The translations under genes were made by a program, and so were the position numbers. A stretch of DNA of 64,000 nt, from assembly GCA_021018815.1 (NCBI GenBank), contig JAITYX010000177.1, positions 17,749-81,748 of the forward strand, in the 5' to 3' direction. This stretch comes from Talinum fruticosum (taxonomy: Eukaryota > Streptophyta > Magnoliopsida > Caryophyllales > Talinaceae). Numbering within the stretch: position 1 is the stretch's first letter; the number at the start of each line of letters is the position of its first letter. Below the pieces are notes generated by a model. It searched no databases, was not told the origin of the DNA, and was given only the letters and a program-made list of their open reading frames with translations. Below are positions 22,588-33,667 of this stretch, in pieces.

Positions 22588-24447
22588 AGTATCCTTTAGT
22601 CTTGTCTCTTATCTCTTTTATTTATGTATTTTATGTTGTTGACCCAATGATGAAATCCCGAGTCCTGTTTGAGGAATTGGATCATGGATAGTATTTGATT
22701 GGTATAACGGAAGCTAATAAACCACGAAGAACCCATTAGCACCAAATAAATAGCCTTTTGCCTTGGGTCGGTTGAAAAATCCCTTTTTTTGGACAGTCCA
22801 AGCCCGGGTCAAATCTCCGGAGGTAACAGAATTCCAGGTCTGCGTGTACGGAGAGATTATAGACTTAAAACACCGCATTTCACTTTTGTCTAACCCACAC
22901 ATGGAGCTGAAGACATCAAGATGACGTTAGCTATCATGTTTCATGATCACAAGCATCAAAATGTCGCATTTAGCTCCAAGACAGTCCGTCCGAGACACGA
23001 AGCTTTTTCCCCAAAACGATGTCGTGGCCGGTGTCCCCAACCTGGTTTATTCCATCATGAAATGCTGCTTTTCCTGAGAATTCCGTTGTAGCACGGGAAG
23101 ACCGCAAGACCTCGGAAAAACGTCATACGCCTGGTGCCCCCGACCCAGGGATCCGGTTCTATCCGATTTTATCCCTTCATTTTTGGACCGGTTTTTAGTT
23201 GATTCTAGTTCGGTTTGGACAGCTGATTGAGTTGGAGCCGTAGGTCATTTCGTAACATAGCCTCTCCCTATAAATAAAGAGCATAGGCTCTCATTCCGCA
23301 TATGGCTTTCTCCTATGCGTTATGTTGTCGAATCAACCCTAAAACACTATGCCACTGAATCGTGACTAAGAGAAATCGAATATTTAATTATTCCGATCTC
23401 TTGGTCTTCTTTCAGCTGATCTTTTCAATCTTTTACAAATCTTTCTATTCATCTCCAAATCCGAGATCTAGATTAGCGGGTTGGATAACTCGAGGGCACC
23501 AATTCAGCCTTCACAATGGTTATTTATTTATTTCATGTTTTTATTGCTTTACGTATTGTAGAGAAAGAATTGTATCACATTAAAGTCCTCCTCGCCCGAT
23601 GTAATCTTTTAATTCTACTTTCTTTTCTTTCCGCTTTTCTTTTCTTTTTGCTTCACTTTCTTTATCGATTTCCTTATATGTCTTTACCTCTTTTATTATT
23701 ATTATGTTTTGGTTGCTTATAATTCCGTATCGCATGTTGTTTACTTGTGTTTAATATGTTATTTAGATTCACTACTCAAACTAGTAATGACTTGTCATTT
23801 AACGGGCGGAACGGAAGGGCTTATGCCTACTTTTCGTACCCTCGCCCGAAATCCGATTCTCGGTTCTTGACTGATGGAGTTAGTTTTTAGGCTCTCTCGA
23901 CTTAGTGTTCCCATACTATGATTGAAAGAGCGTTTATTTATTTTATTTATTCTTTGTTTTGTTGGTTTTTCATTCCTAAAAATTGATCGGCGAGTCCCTC
24001 TTTTTGATTTATTTCTATTCAATCGCTTCCTAACTTTTCCGATTGAATGATAGAAAAGGGTAATTCTGGATCTACCTGCACCGATTGGTCGGCGGGTCAC
24101 ACTCCGGTCCAAACCGATGTTTTCACACTAGTTTGGCCCTAAAGCCTCATGGCACAAACGGAAAACCCTAGTTTTCTTTATTTTTCGGTTAAGAAATAAT
24201 ATCCGGGATTTCCGAAAATAATTTCTAAAATAAAATAATTAATTAAATTGTAACTCAATCCGATTTAACTGATTTTAACTTGATTTAATAAAATTCAGAA
24301 ATCTAAATAAGAGATTCATCCCCACTTCCTAAATTTAATATTCAAAATCCTAAAATCATTTTTATCTTCAAAAATCAAAAAAGAAAAATTTAAAATCCGC
24401 CAATGCGTGGGCAAGCTAGGGTTGGGGGCGGGACCATGGTTCCTACA
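22588..24447 (+). repeat. T2 3' LTR
   Basis: It pairs with the split 5' LTR: the shared run CTTATCTCTTTTATTT near the start, a TATAAATA box at 23269-23276 and the end ACCATGGTTCCTACA. The first dozen bases are degraded. It is followed by GACAC, the T2 target duplication, and then by the rest of T1's 3' LTR. Confidence 0.85.
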
Positions 24448-24753
24448 GACACTAGTGATGAAACGTGACGTTTTAAGCGTTGAAGGGCTCTGTGCACGTG
24501 GCTGGCCTAAAGTTGACTTTGGAGGGTAGACTCGGGCTTGGACCATTTGAAGAAAAAGGATTTGTGGATCAACATAAGAGAAAAAGATTTATTTTTTGTT
24601 ACTTAAGGGCTTTTTGGGGTTTTCGGCTTCCATCACACCAATCAAATATCGATCGTGATCCGAATCGACAAATAGGTCGGGATTTCATCATCATGCCGGA
24701 AAAATAAAATTCAGAAATAAAAGAAATATGGATGACATGTTTTAGGTGTCTAG
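24448..24753 (-). repeat. T1 3' LTR, right part
   Basis: It carries the sequence missing from the piece ending at 1241: AGCGTTGAAGGGCTCTGTGC is shared with the T1 5' LTR at 37555. It ends TTTTAGGTGTCTAGA against the purine tract at 24754-24768 (minus strand AAAGTGCGGGCTAAT). Confidence 0.85.
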
Positions 24754-25405
24754 AATTAGCCCGCACTTTGTCAAAGTCGGAAAGATGAAGGGTCAAAGTA
24801 GACACTAAAGGGGACTTATCTTGCTTGTTGTGCATTGTTTCGAACGCCGATTGTTTTGTAGTGTTTGGAATTGATTGCTTGTCGAACCTGAACTCCGAGA
24901 GAAGGCCTGGAATTTATCGTGATGCGTGAGTTCGAAGTCCGGTAAGAGAGTCTTGAGCTTGGCTTGATTAGAGCCTTGAAGCTCGGTGAATTTTTCTGTT
25001 GAAACTTCGATCGTTTCTTGATCCGAAGCTTGGCCTAGTAATCTGCAGTACTAACATGCTTGTTAGTTGATAATCATATTTACAAAACTTCGATATTTTA
25101 CCTGAATAATTCGATCGAAAACACGATAAAAATTTGATTTGAAAAAGCTGACTTGGTGGGTCCAAAGATCCACTTGCAAGCACATGGGTCCCAGAACCCA
25201 CTTTCCACGCCTGATTGGACTTCATAAGATAGCCACAAGCTATGGTTGCAAGGCTCCATCGCATGGGACATCGGTAAGGCCTCGTGGTCGGCGCCGGCAA
25301 GCTTTGGAAAAGCCTTGGCCCGCGTCTGCCTGGAGTCCTTTCTTGGTCTCCTTTTGCTTTTTGAATTTTGACTTGTGTGCCTGTCATGTTATGACCAAAT
25401 TTTCC
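24754..25405 (-). other. T1 polypurine tract and 3' untranslated region
   Basis: The 15-bp purine-rich tract at 24754-24768 abuts the 3' LTR. The rest contains two or three weak copies of the GAACCT...CGAAGCTTGG unit and the sequence upstream of the antisense gene 1 promoter. No gene is seen here; the open frame at 24968-25441 has no match to the family proteins. Confidence 0.5.
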
Positions 25406-25411
25406 TATAAA
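25406..25411 (+). promoter_or_regulatory. TATA box of antisense gene 1 (T1)
   Basis: TATAAA within CCTATAAAAGGAGGGG, about 146 bp before the ATG at 25552. Spacing and flanks match T2 (22078-22067). It lies inside the retrotransposon and points against the direction of gag-pol. Confidence 0.75.
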
Positions 25412-25551
25412 AGGAGGGGTTAATGTGTTCACTTTGCACACTTCACTTACTCCTCTCTTGCTTGCTCCGACTTTGCTATAGTTTTTCTCCTTCTTTGCTC
25501 CATCTTGTCTTAAGAAAACTAGTTAGTTTTCAAAAACACAACCCCTTAAAA

Positions 25552-28108
25552 ATGTCTAGGAAAAGAGCTCATCCCATTGGGAGAACAAGGGCTGAGAGAT
25601 TGGTGACGATAATTTCTTAAAAAGAAAGTGGTGGCCCCACGACAAATGGAGCCCTAGTGGCCTCTTGGTAGAAGCCGCAAAGCCATGTTTTCTCACTTGT
25701 CATTTCTCCGTCGCTAAGCTTGTTCGCTTAAACTTCTTTCTTTGTTCATTTGGAGTAATACTTCTACTAATTCTTGTTGGATTTTCATTTTATAAAAGGC
25801 TTCCATTCGAAGTAGCGGCGCTATCCATAAATTCATAAAGACGTTCAAGGAAAGGAATTAACCCCTGGAAAACATCATGAATAGCGTAGGGTTTGGTTCC
25901 TTTTATATTGCTTTAAACCATCTATGTGATAAGAAAGAGTGTGACCTTATCTAGGCCATTAGCGAATGCTTTTGGGACACTACCAACACCTTTCGTCTTC
26001 CTTTTGGGAAGATGACTATTACTCCCTTTTACTTTGCCGTCCTCTCAGATTTAGGCTTCTTGGGGAGCCTCTAGTCGATGACCAAAACTTTTAAAAAACT
26101 CGTGACTATTTTCGTCACCTCTTTGGTCCCATGGCCGGTTGGTTTCCTCGAGAAAATTTCTTTAAGTATACTCTGCTTTTTGAGGCCTTTGAGAATGTTG
26201 AGTTTTGGGCTTAACATACCTAACAACAACAAATTCAAGTTACGCTTGCTCTTATACTAAGCATATCCATCTTCTCGGACCAAACTTCTAAGTTGCATGT
26301 TCACTATTTGGTGAACCTAGCGGATCTAGACAAGGTTAAAGACCTTAAGCAGGGTGCACCAGCGTATGCTTGCCTCATAAGAGGATTTATGCTCCGTTGT
26401 GAGGCATACAAAGGTTGAGAGGGATTTGACGAACTATCTCCCTTTATGTGGGTTGTGGACGATCATTGAGGTGTGCTCCATCTCTTCTTTTGATACCCAA
26501 ATACTTTATCGTGTATGGATAAAAGTCTCACTTTTCTCACAAAATTACAGTCTGTGGCTATGTGAGTATTTCCCTCATTTTTCGCCCGGTTCAAGGAATC
26601 ATCCTTCATTCCCAGCCTTGATATCATGGGCCAAGATTCATCTTTGATGGCCCAAAGCATATGATCTAGGCTTTTTGCGGTCCACCCTTAACCGTGTAAC
26701 TTCGGTATGCCACTTTCAAACTTTAAATTTTGAGCTTAAAAACCCGAGAATTTTTCTCCCTTTTTACCCAGTGTGTTGCCCTGACCCATGGCATGTGGTG
26801 GGCACTGTGGGCACGGCCGTGGTGGCCGACGCCGGCCAAAAGCCGAGCGTTTTTGCTCATTTTTTGCCATTCTTTGCTTGTCTCCTCGTGGGTCCTATGT
26901 GTGCAGGTCGATTTTCATCCATGAGCCCAACTTCAGCTCCCTCCGAGCTTAGGTGTGGCACAAGAATTGAGTGAAAGGAGGATCTTATTTAAAGGACCTT
27001 TTGGATATTATTGGTATCTTGACGAACGGGTCACACCTCAAATCCGCTATAACAAATGGCCTGCATTCGTTCCATATGATCCACCACAAACCATGTTTTA
27101 TTTACTGCTCCATTAGTCGGGAGGAGCAAAAGAAGTAACTATCGGTTATCTTTATACCTAATTTTTAAACTTGCATTCATCCTATGCTCAATACTTGGGG
27201 CGAATTATGATTTGACTAGTGAGTCTTTATCTATCCCTTTTGTGTAGTTGAATTTCTTATGTGGAAGTTAACTTCGTCTTTTATAGCTTCTCGTAGAGGA
27301 CATCTATGTCTCGAGCCTTGATGTTAATGTATCGTAACCTGGAGAATCCCCATGCTATGTCATGATTCTTGAAATTCCTGAAAAAGAGGGCGTAGGGCAC
27401 CCTCTTCCTAAGAACGGGGAAGGGGTAAGAGTTTTATGCTCTTACTTTTAGTTGTATGCTAAAAGTGTCTTGCTAGCATAATGAATTTTGTAGTATGAGC
27501 GGGAGCAATCCCGAACTATGTGTATGAGGTTGTAGTCCGCCCTTAGAGGTTTCAAGGATTTATTTACCGGAAAGACCTTCCAAACATTTCGGGTAAGTCT
27601 TAGTTAGTGTAAGTGATAACTTTAATGAGCTTTTAGAAAATGTGCTAACCACTCCATTATTTTTGCAGAGTCGTCGGTCTAGATCTTCTTCATCGGGAGG
27701 ATTCCTTGGTGGCTCGGGGACTAAAGCTCACCCATCTAGCCAACAAATTCCATCTTGTAGTATGGCTGGAGTGGGTACGTCCCAACGCTCTACACGGCGT
27801 TTACACCATCGTAGTGCTTCCGAAGCGGGGCCTAGCACTTTCACACCTAGCCCTAGTTTTTCCGGTGCTTGGGCCTAGCTTTTCGAGGATTGTCCGGATA
27901 TCATGCCTCTCCAAGCACTTATTCGTCACGGTAGCCCATTTGATTTCCACCGATGTCTTATAGCGGGCCTTCCCATGGAGTCTCTCAATCTTCTTGGGAC
28001 AACGGGGCTAGCTCTTCAAAAGCTGGTGGGGATAAATGAGTTTCCACGTCTATCTTGGAGAATTTCGATAATTACATATTCGATGACGCCTCCGATGATG
28101 AAGATTAA
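25552..28108 (+). pseudogene. T1 antisense gene 1 (plant mobile domain protein)
   Basis: It starts MSRKRAHPIGRTRAERLV and ends with an acidic tail (FDDASDDED, stop 28106-28108). The middle shows the plant mobile domain pattern: FRLPFGKMTIT...AVLSDLGFLG near 25990-26070 and YLVNLADLDKVKDL near 26310. A serine-rich stretch (RRSRSSSSGGFLGGSG) begins at 27670 after TTTTTGCAG. Splice-type positions shared with T2 and T4b are a donor after ATCATTGAG (about 26470), TTCG/GTATGCC (26703), acceptor GTGCAG at 26907, a short intron ending TGTAG/TTGAATTT (27249) and donor GGTAAGAG (27424). The intron 1 donor is mutated to CT and its acceptor to AA. Premature stops make it inactive. Confidence 0.75.
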
Positions 28109-28220
28109 TCAACTCCATGTAGGGTGCTTCTTTTTTATTTAATGTTTCATATTTTGTAATATTTTGACTCTATGCTTGAAGAAATTTCCTCGGTGCTATT
28201 AACTCTTTTCTACCTCAAAA

Positions 28221-28350
28221 ATGAACTTCATGACCGAACTATCCCGTTGGATACGCGAGATGACCGATGCTTGATAGAGTAGGGCTTTCCTCTCGTGGAC
28301 TGAGCACCCTATTTAGTGGCCCAAAAGGAAAGAAAGTAAAGATTGACTAG
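28221..28350 (+). pseudogene. T1 antisense gene 2, internally deleted remnant
   Basis: Only the two ends survive: MNFMTELSRWIREMT at 28221, as in T2, joined directly to the conserved C-terminal GPKGKKVKID-like end and stop (28348-28350). About 1.3 kb present in T2 and T4b is missing, and the upstream TATA-containing segment is also gone. Confidence 0.7.
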
Positions 28351-28853
28351 GGTTAAAATCTTAGAGAGAATTTAGGAAGAAAAAAAAATTATGGAATTTT
28401 AGTTTTGCCTCTTTAGAACAATTTAATTTTTTTAAATAGTATGCTTGTTTTATTTTCATTTTATTAACTATATATTCAAGTAAGTAGTAGGCTTACCTTT
28501 TATTAAGAAAGTAAAAAGTAAGTTTTATGCTCACTTTTGCCACTTCATTTATTTTATCGGTCACTTAGAGGAATAAACAATAAATTTGGACTGCCTAATT
28601 GAACCATCTCGTAAATAAAAAATTAATCAATTAAATGGACCATCTGATTTGACCGTTGAAAACAACAATTAAATACAATATTTCAAAGGGGGTTTGCTTG
28701 GCCGAGCCAGTCCGCTATTGTCCGGATGGTGGCCATCGTCGTTTATGGTACGACCTGGTTGGATCGGGCTTAGCCCCATGCATGATCTGCTTTGTGTCAT
28801 GCTAAACATAGTGTTTCTTTAGTTGATCAAAGTTTGTATATTGAAAAATCTCT
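28351..28853 (-). other. Spacer between integrase and antisense gene 2 (T1)
   Basis: A/T-rich noncoding sequence equivalent to 57163-57616 in T4b. It includes AATTGTTCTAAAGAGGCAAAAC in reverse (about 28405-28425), the point at which T2 has lost everything upstream. Confidence 0.55.
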
Positions 28854-29990
28854 TCACCATCTAAATCGGTCAATTTTACTTGCTCCTCCTGTCGGTGTTT
28901 GACTAAGTATAAATGGGCCTTTCAAGTTGGGCCTAAATTTTCCTCGAGGATCTTGAATTGGAGCTCTAGTCTCCTTAAGGAACAAATCCCCAATCTGGAC
29001 ATTACGAGGCTTTACCTTCTTATTAAATGCCCTTGATATACGTGCTTGGTATATTTGGACATTATATAAAGCATTTAAGCGTCTTTCATGTAACGACACT
29101 AATTCTTCGTAGTGTGCATTAGTCCATTTTGCTTTAGGAATCGACTCTCTGCAATGATCCGTAATGAAAGAATGACAATTTCTATTAGAAGGACTGCTTT
29201 CATGCCATACACTAGGGAGTAGGGTGTTGCTCCCATGGATGTCTTAATGGAGGTCCGATATCCCCATAGAGCGAAGCGCAACTTGTCGAGCCAAGCCTTA
29301 TAGTTGACAACCATCTTCTCCACTATTTTACGAATATTCTTATTAGCGGCCTCAACCGCTCTGTTGGTCTGAAGGCGATAGAGAAAAGATTTGTGATGTT
29401 ATTTAATCTTGTATTTGGCCAATAAATCTGCTACTTCCTTCTTGAAGTGACTACCATGGTCACTAATCAATTCATAGGGTACCCCATATCAACATATATA
29501 TTCCGAGTGATGAACTTCACTACGTGCTTCGACGTTAAGGTTGCATAGGAGGCTGCTTCAACCTACTTAGTAAAGTAGTCAATTGCTACTAACACAAATT
29601 TATGACCACTCGCTCCTTTAGCAGTCACTTTGCCAATTATATCAATGCCCTAAATTAAAAATGGCTAGGACGATGCTAGTGTCATGAGGAAAGATGGTGG
29701 TTGGTGCTTGCAAGTTTGCATATACCTAAAACATGTGACATTTCCTAAAAAGTTCATGGCGATCTGCTGCCATAGTCAACCAGATAGTATCTTAACCTTT
29801 GAATTTTTCGAACCAATATTCTTCCATTCATATGGGGTCCACATTCCCCACCATGAATATCGGTCATGATGCACTCGATTCATGTTGATTGACACAAAGT
29901 AAGCTAATTCCTGTGTTGGTTTCCTTGTACAACTGTCATTAGTTGATGAAGAATTGAGCTACTGGCACACAGATGGCTCATTCGGCTCTA
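28854..29990 (-). pseudogene. T1 integrase
   Basis: Core segments on the minus strand are GIDIIGK with the following LVAIDYFTK (about 29660-29560, first catalytic Asp), SDHGSHFKKEVADLL (about 29470-29410, second Asp), then NRAVEAANKNIRKI containing the catalytic Glu and ALWGYRTSIKTSMGATPYSL (29323-29099). The C-terminal part is FNKKVKPRNVQIGDLFLKE and GKFRPNLKGPFIL (29099-28854). Integrase joins the cDNA to the host chromosome. Several stops interrupt it, and the zinc-binding N-terminus is only weakly seen. Confidence 0.8.
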
Positions 29991-30530
29991 CGTGTGGAGT
30001 CCGACATGTATTCTTGGTTTTCCGGATATCGATATATGTCATGGTACCAACTAGTTTGGTCAGTACTAAACACTTCGAGTGCGTGTACGTGCGCGAGTTG
30101 ACTCCGTCGTTCTATATGAATGGGCATTGAATGAATCCCACTAGGGATATTGATCTTGGATTCCAATTTGGCCTAGGCATCCGCAAATTGGTTGTCATCC
30201 CTAAGAAGGTAAGCATATAATATACTTTCAAAGTGTTTAGCTAATTCAATCAAATATGCCCGATAGGGTGCCAAGGCTTCACTATGCACCTTCCACTTTT
30301 ATGAGATCCGATTAATGATCAAACTGGAGTCATTGAAAACCCTAATGTTCTTGGCCTCGATGTCTACAGCAGTTTGAAATGATGTGATGCATGCTTCGTA
30401 TTCCTCGGCATTCTTGGTGACCTCAAAATCTAACTTGACCGAAATTGGAGTATATGCTTCGGCAAGACTAGAAGGATCCCTGCTCCAAAGCCCTTCGATT
30501 AGAACCACCATCAAAGCACATTGTCCACAT
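29991..30530 (-). pseudogene. T1 second (archaeal-type) RNase H
   Basis: KNAEEYEACITSFQ followed by IRVFNDSSLIINRIS (30514-30299) is the E...D arrangement of an archaeal-type RNase H. It continues through a KWKVHSEALAPYRAYLIELA-like stretch and DNQFADA to about 30160. Tat-lineage elements are known for carrying this second RNase H between the usual one and integrase, which supports the lineage assignment. Stops are present. Confidence 0.75.
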
Positions 30531-31770
30531 ATTAACCACTACTTGCAGGATGTTTTCATATGGGTAGTCAAGGTGTTCGAGCTACGATTCGATTCATGAG
30601 TAAATTGGCTAGGAACTTCGACACTACCCTTCCTTTGATCACTTTCCAAGGGATATACTTGAGTTTGAATTATGATAGCATGACTCTCCATCTAGCTATC
30701 TTACTACCGATAGTTAGTTGCTCAAGAATGTACTTAATGGGATCCATTGGTTGTACTACATGTACCGTGTGGGCCAACATCTAGTGCCCGAGCTTCTTGA
30801 TAGCCTAGACTAAGCTCAATGATGTCTTCTCTTGAGGTGTGTACCTAGTCTCCTAATCTAAGAATTTCTTGCTTCGATAGTATATTACGTACTCTTCTTT
30901 TCCATCCCGTTGAGCTAACATGGATCCTATCACGGTTTCGTTGTAGTGAGGTATAGGTGTAAAGGCTTCCTTGGTTGCGGTGGAATTAAAACTGGTGGAT
31001 TGGCCAAATACTCCTTAACCTTGTCGAATGCTTTTTGGCTCAAACCCTTTCTTATGTTTCTTGAAGATGTGTTCACGAGACCCTAGTAAGTTTTGATATG
31101 AAATGACTAATGTACTGTAAACATCCCAGGAAACCTCGTATCTCCTTTTCTGTCTTCGCGGTTTGATCTCTTTGTTAGATTTGATCTTGGATGGATAAAC
31201 TTCAACTCCTCTAAGACTAACTACATAGCCTAACAGTTTGCTCGAGGTTGCCCCAAAGGCACACTTTTGTGGGTTAAGGCACATGTTGTACTTTCTTAGT
31301 CTTTCGAAGAATTTTCTAAGGCTAGGTAAGTGCCCCGCCCTATCCTTGGACTTGATGATCATGTCATCCACGTAAGCTGTGAGTTTCTTATGGATCATGT
31401 CGTCTAGTAATGTTGTGGCCTTCATTTGATATGTAGCTCCTTGAGGGATGAAGGTCATCATTACGTAATAGTATGTCGCCCATTGAGTGATGAAGGTCGT
31501 CTTCTCCATATCCTCTTGAGTCATTTTCACTTGATCGTACCCGAGCATAGCTGTCCATGAACGGAGTAAGGCATGTGCTGTTGTCTACACACATTCGAAC
31601 CCTGCCATCTTTTTTCGGAACCGGCACTATGTTTGCTACCTATTGAGGGTAGTGGACCACTTTAATGAACCTAGCTTCTAATTGCTTCGGACCTCTTCCT
31701 TAATTTTCGGTGCCCATTCAAGTTTTATCCTCCTGAGTTTCGCTTAATTGGGTTAGTGTCTTCGTAAAGT
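30531..31770 (-). pseudogene. T1 reverse transcriptase and first RNase H
   Basis: On the minus strand: MPVPKKDGRVRMCVDNSTCL (31627), VKMTQEDMEKTTFITQWATY, then the catalytic AYVDDMIIKSKDR (about 31385-31345) and LNPQKCAFGATSSKLLGYV. The first RNase H region follows to about 30600 with TRYTPQEKTSLSLV-like remnants. RT copies the element RNA into DNA. The part between the fingers and YVDD is shifted (GLKNAGATY is damaged to IPQGATY), and the 31846-32600 segment upstream is the protease-RT linker, containing DDEQEIPK-type and EDHENRSPIIEETITIN sequence also found in T4 at 46855. Confidence 0.8.
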
Positions 31771-31845
31771 GGAATTTTATGTTCCGTTATACTTGGATCT
31801 ATCCTTGACATGTCTTTGTACGACCATGAAAAGACATCTATGAAT

Positions 31846-33530
31846 TTAGTAACGAGTTAAGTGAATTGCTTCGCTCTTCCGGATTAAGTGTTTTTCCAAT
31901 TTTGACCTCTTGGGGTTGATCAACGGATCCCGATTAATTGTTATTGTTTCCTCTATTATTGGTGAGCGATTTTCATGATCTTCCATAGCTTTTATTGATT
32001 GTTTAGGGATTTCTTGTTCATCATTATAGAAAAAACAATCAAAAATAGGAGAAGGCAAAGAGTAAGTAGAAAGGTTCATCTTATTGAATCACGAAATGAG
32101 TACATTAGACTCGAAACAAAAGTTGTAGAATTAGAAATAGCAGAACTAGAAGTTGAACTATCAAAATTGAAAACAAAAATAACAACATAGTGCTAGACTC
32201 AAATTGGAAATAGCAAATTATTGGCCCTCTTTAGCATCGATCCAAGTAATATGCTTGGACCCTTCGGCGTCGACGTCGGTGATGAATCTGGATAGATCAA
32301 ATTGCGAGTTCGACATGGCTTGAGACAAGTACCGAAACTAAATTTCCCTCTAGGGTCTTCTCTTATCCAAACAGACAGACCAAAGATATTGGTCTCAGCC
32401 AGTATAGTCCAGTCTTGTGTGGACTGTCCCTTCTTGAGGAGGTAGGGTGCCTCCTTTTCCAGCACATGGCGGTCATTAAAAACTTCTAAACCAGGTACAA
32501 TGATGCCTTTCTCTTTGAGGTAGTAAGGCTTAGGAAACCCATAGTAGGGAAGTCGTCCCCTTCTTTTAGGAATTGCCCATTTAAGGTACAAGGAAAGGGT
32601 TTGATTGAACAGATCGTATATGATGCGGGCCTCCTAGTTTGAATCTCCGCTTGGCTTGGGCTATTTCCTTAGTAGTAGGCTGATAGCCTAACCCAAACTT
32701 ATAGTTGTTGGTGGGTTCAAAGGGCGGAAAAATTTGGTGGTATGCGCTCCCGCTCTGTAGTTAGGCTTGGAAAATACCCCTTCTTCCATAACATCTACTG
32801 GACACTAGGGTTGTCACAAAGATTGAAGTTGAGAGGTGCTTCATCCTTGTCTATAGCAGCAGCAGTTTTGAACCCATAGAGCTCTTCACCATCAACATCA
32901 TGTTTAATTTCGATGACGAACTCCTAAGAGGTGATGGTGGCTTAAAGACTGTCTCCATTGATGGTTACGACCTAATCTTTGATGATCATCTTGACTTTCC
33001 GATTCGAGTGTAAAGGACACTCGCTTGATGGTCATGTAGCTAGGGAGTCCTAAAAGAAGGTTAAAGGTAGCTAGGATGTCTAGGACTTGGAAGTCAATAT
33101 TCTTAATTACCGATCCAACATTAATTAACGAGTTATCTTTCCCAAAACTGTCCTTTTAGAATTGTTATAAGCTCGGAGATGAATATTCTTAGAGAGTTGT
33201 TGCTCTCGATACCTAACCTTTTGGTGGTCCTAAGAGGACAAACATTTACGGTAGATCCAATGTCTACTAAGGTTAGAGGGATGAACTTGTTAATCTAAGT
33301 TACAGTCAAGTAAAGGGCATTGTTGTGTGCAATGCCTTCTTTAGGGAGATCTTTCTTATCAAATGTGATGGTTCCATCCCCTTGTTAACCAATCCTACAA
33401 CTTCCTTAGGTGTAGTTTCGGGAGAGACCTCAATTTTGCTAAGTGCATTAATCAAGGCCTGCCTATGCTTTTGGGGAGTAGATATGAGTTGCCGGATAGG
33501 GATATCAACTATAAAGTTTCTCAAGTTATT
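31846..33530 (-). pseudogene. T1 protease and protease-RT linker
   Basis: The aspartic protease core reads PLTLVDIGSTVNVCP on the minus strand (about 33290-33235), next to ETTPKEVVGLVNKG (33524-33306). A VKMIIKDQVVTINGD stretch follows near 33000, with the GRPWL segment in between damaged. The linker holds LPYYGFPKPYYLKEKGIIVP (32591-32199). Protease would cut the Gag-Pol precursor. Stops and shifts occur between all segments. Confidence 0.75.
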
Positions 33531-33667
33531 TTAGGATTGGATCTTCTTCTTTAGCGGCTTCGAGTTCTTTTGGGGCTTCCTGAGTCTGTTGTGGACTTAC
33601 AGGTGCATTATGTTGTCGAGACCTACTAAGGAATTGGATTTTTAGACTCTTCGATTCTCCTCAAAAG

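Larger units (their letters stand above)
1242..24447 (+). mobile_element. T2: non-autonomous Tat-like element carrying only antisense genes
   Basis: Its LTRs are 1242-2191 plus 12629-13570 (split by T3) and about 22588-24447. The flanks AACGT (1237-1241) and GACAC (24448-24452) both fit a decayed 5-bp target duplication; the uninterrupted T1 5' LTR reads GACGT at this point. The primer site is followed after only about 75 bp by the end of antisense gene 2, so gag, protease, RT and integrase are all absent. What remains inside is antisense gene 2, antisense gene 1 and the pre-3'-LTR region. Later insertions are T3, a solo LTR and a copia-like LTR. Confidence 0.85.

Noticed and set aside
24968..25441. 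157-codon minus-strand open frame in T1
   Set aside because: It is opposite the promoter and leader of antisense gene 1, is not preserved in T2 and has no recognisable domain.
31999..32190. Plus-strand frame with a Leu/Glu-rich coiled-coil appearance
   Set aside because: It is the opposite strand of the T1 protease-RT linker, whose equivalent in T4 (46661-46969) is read in the element's own direction.
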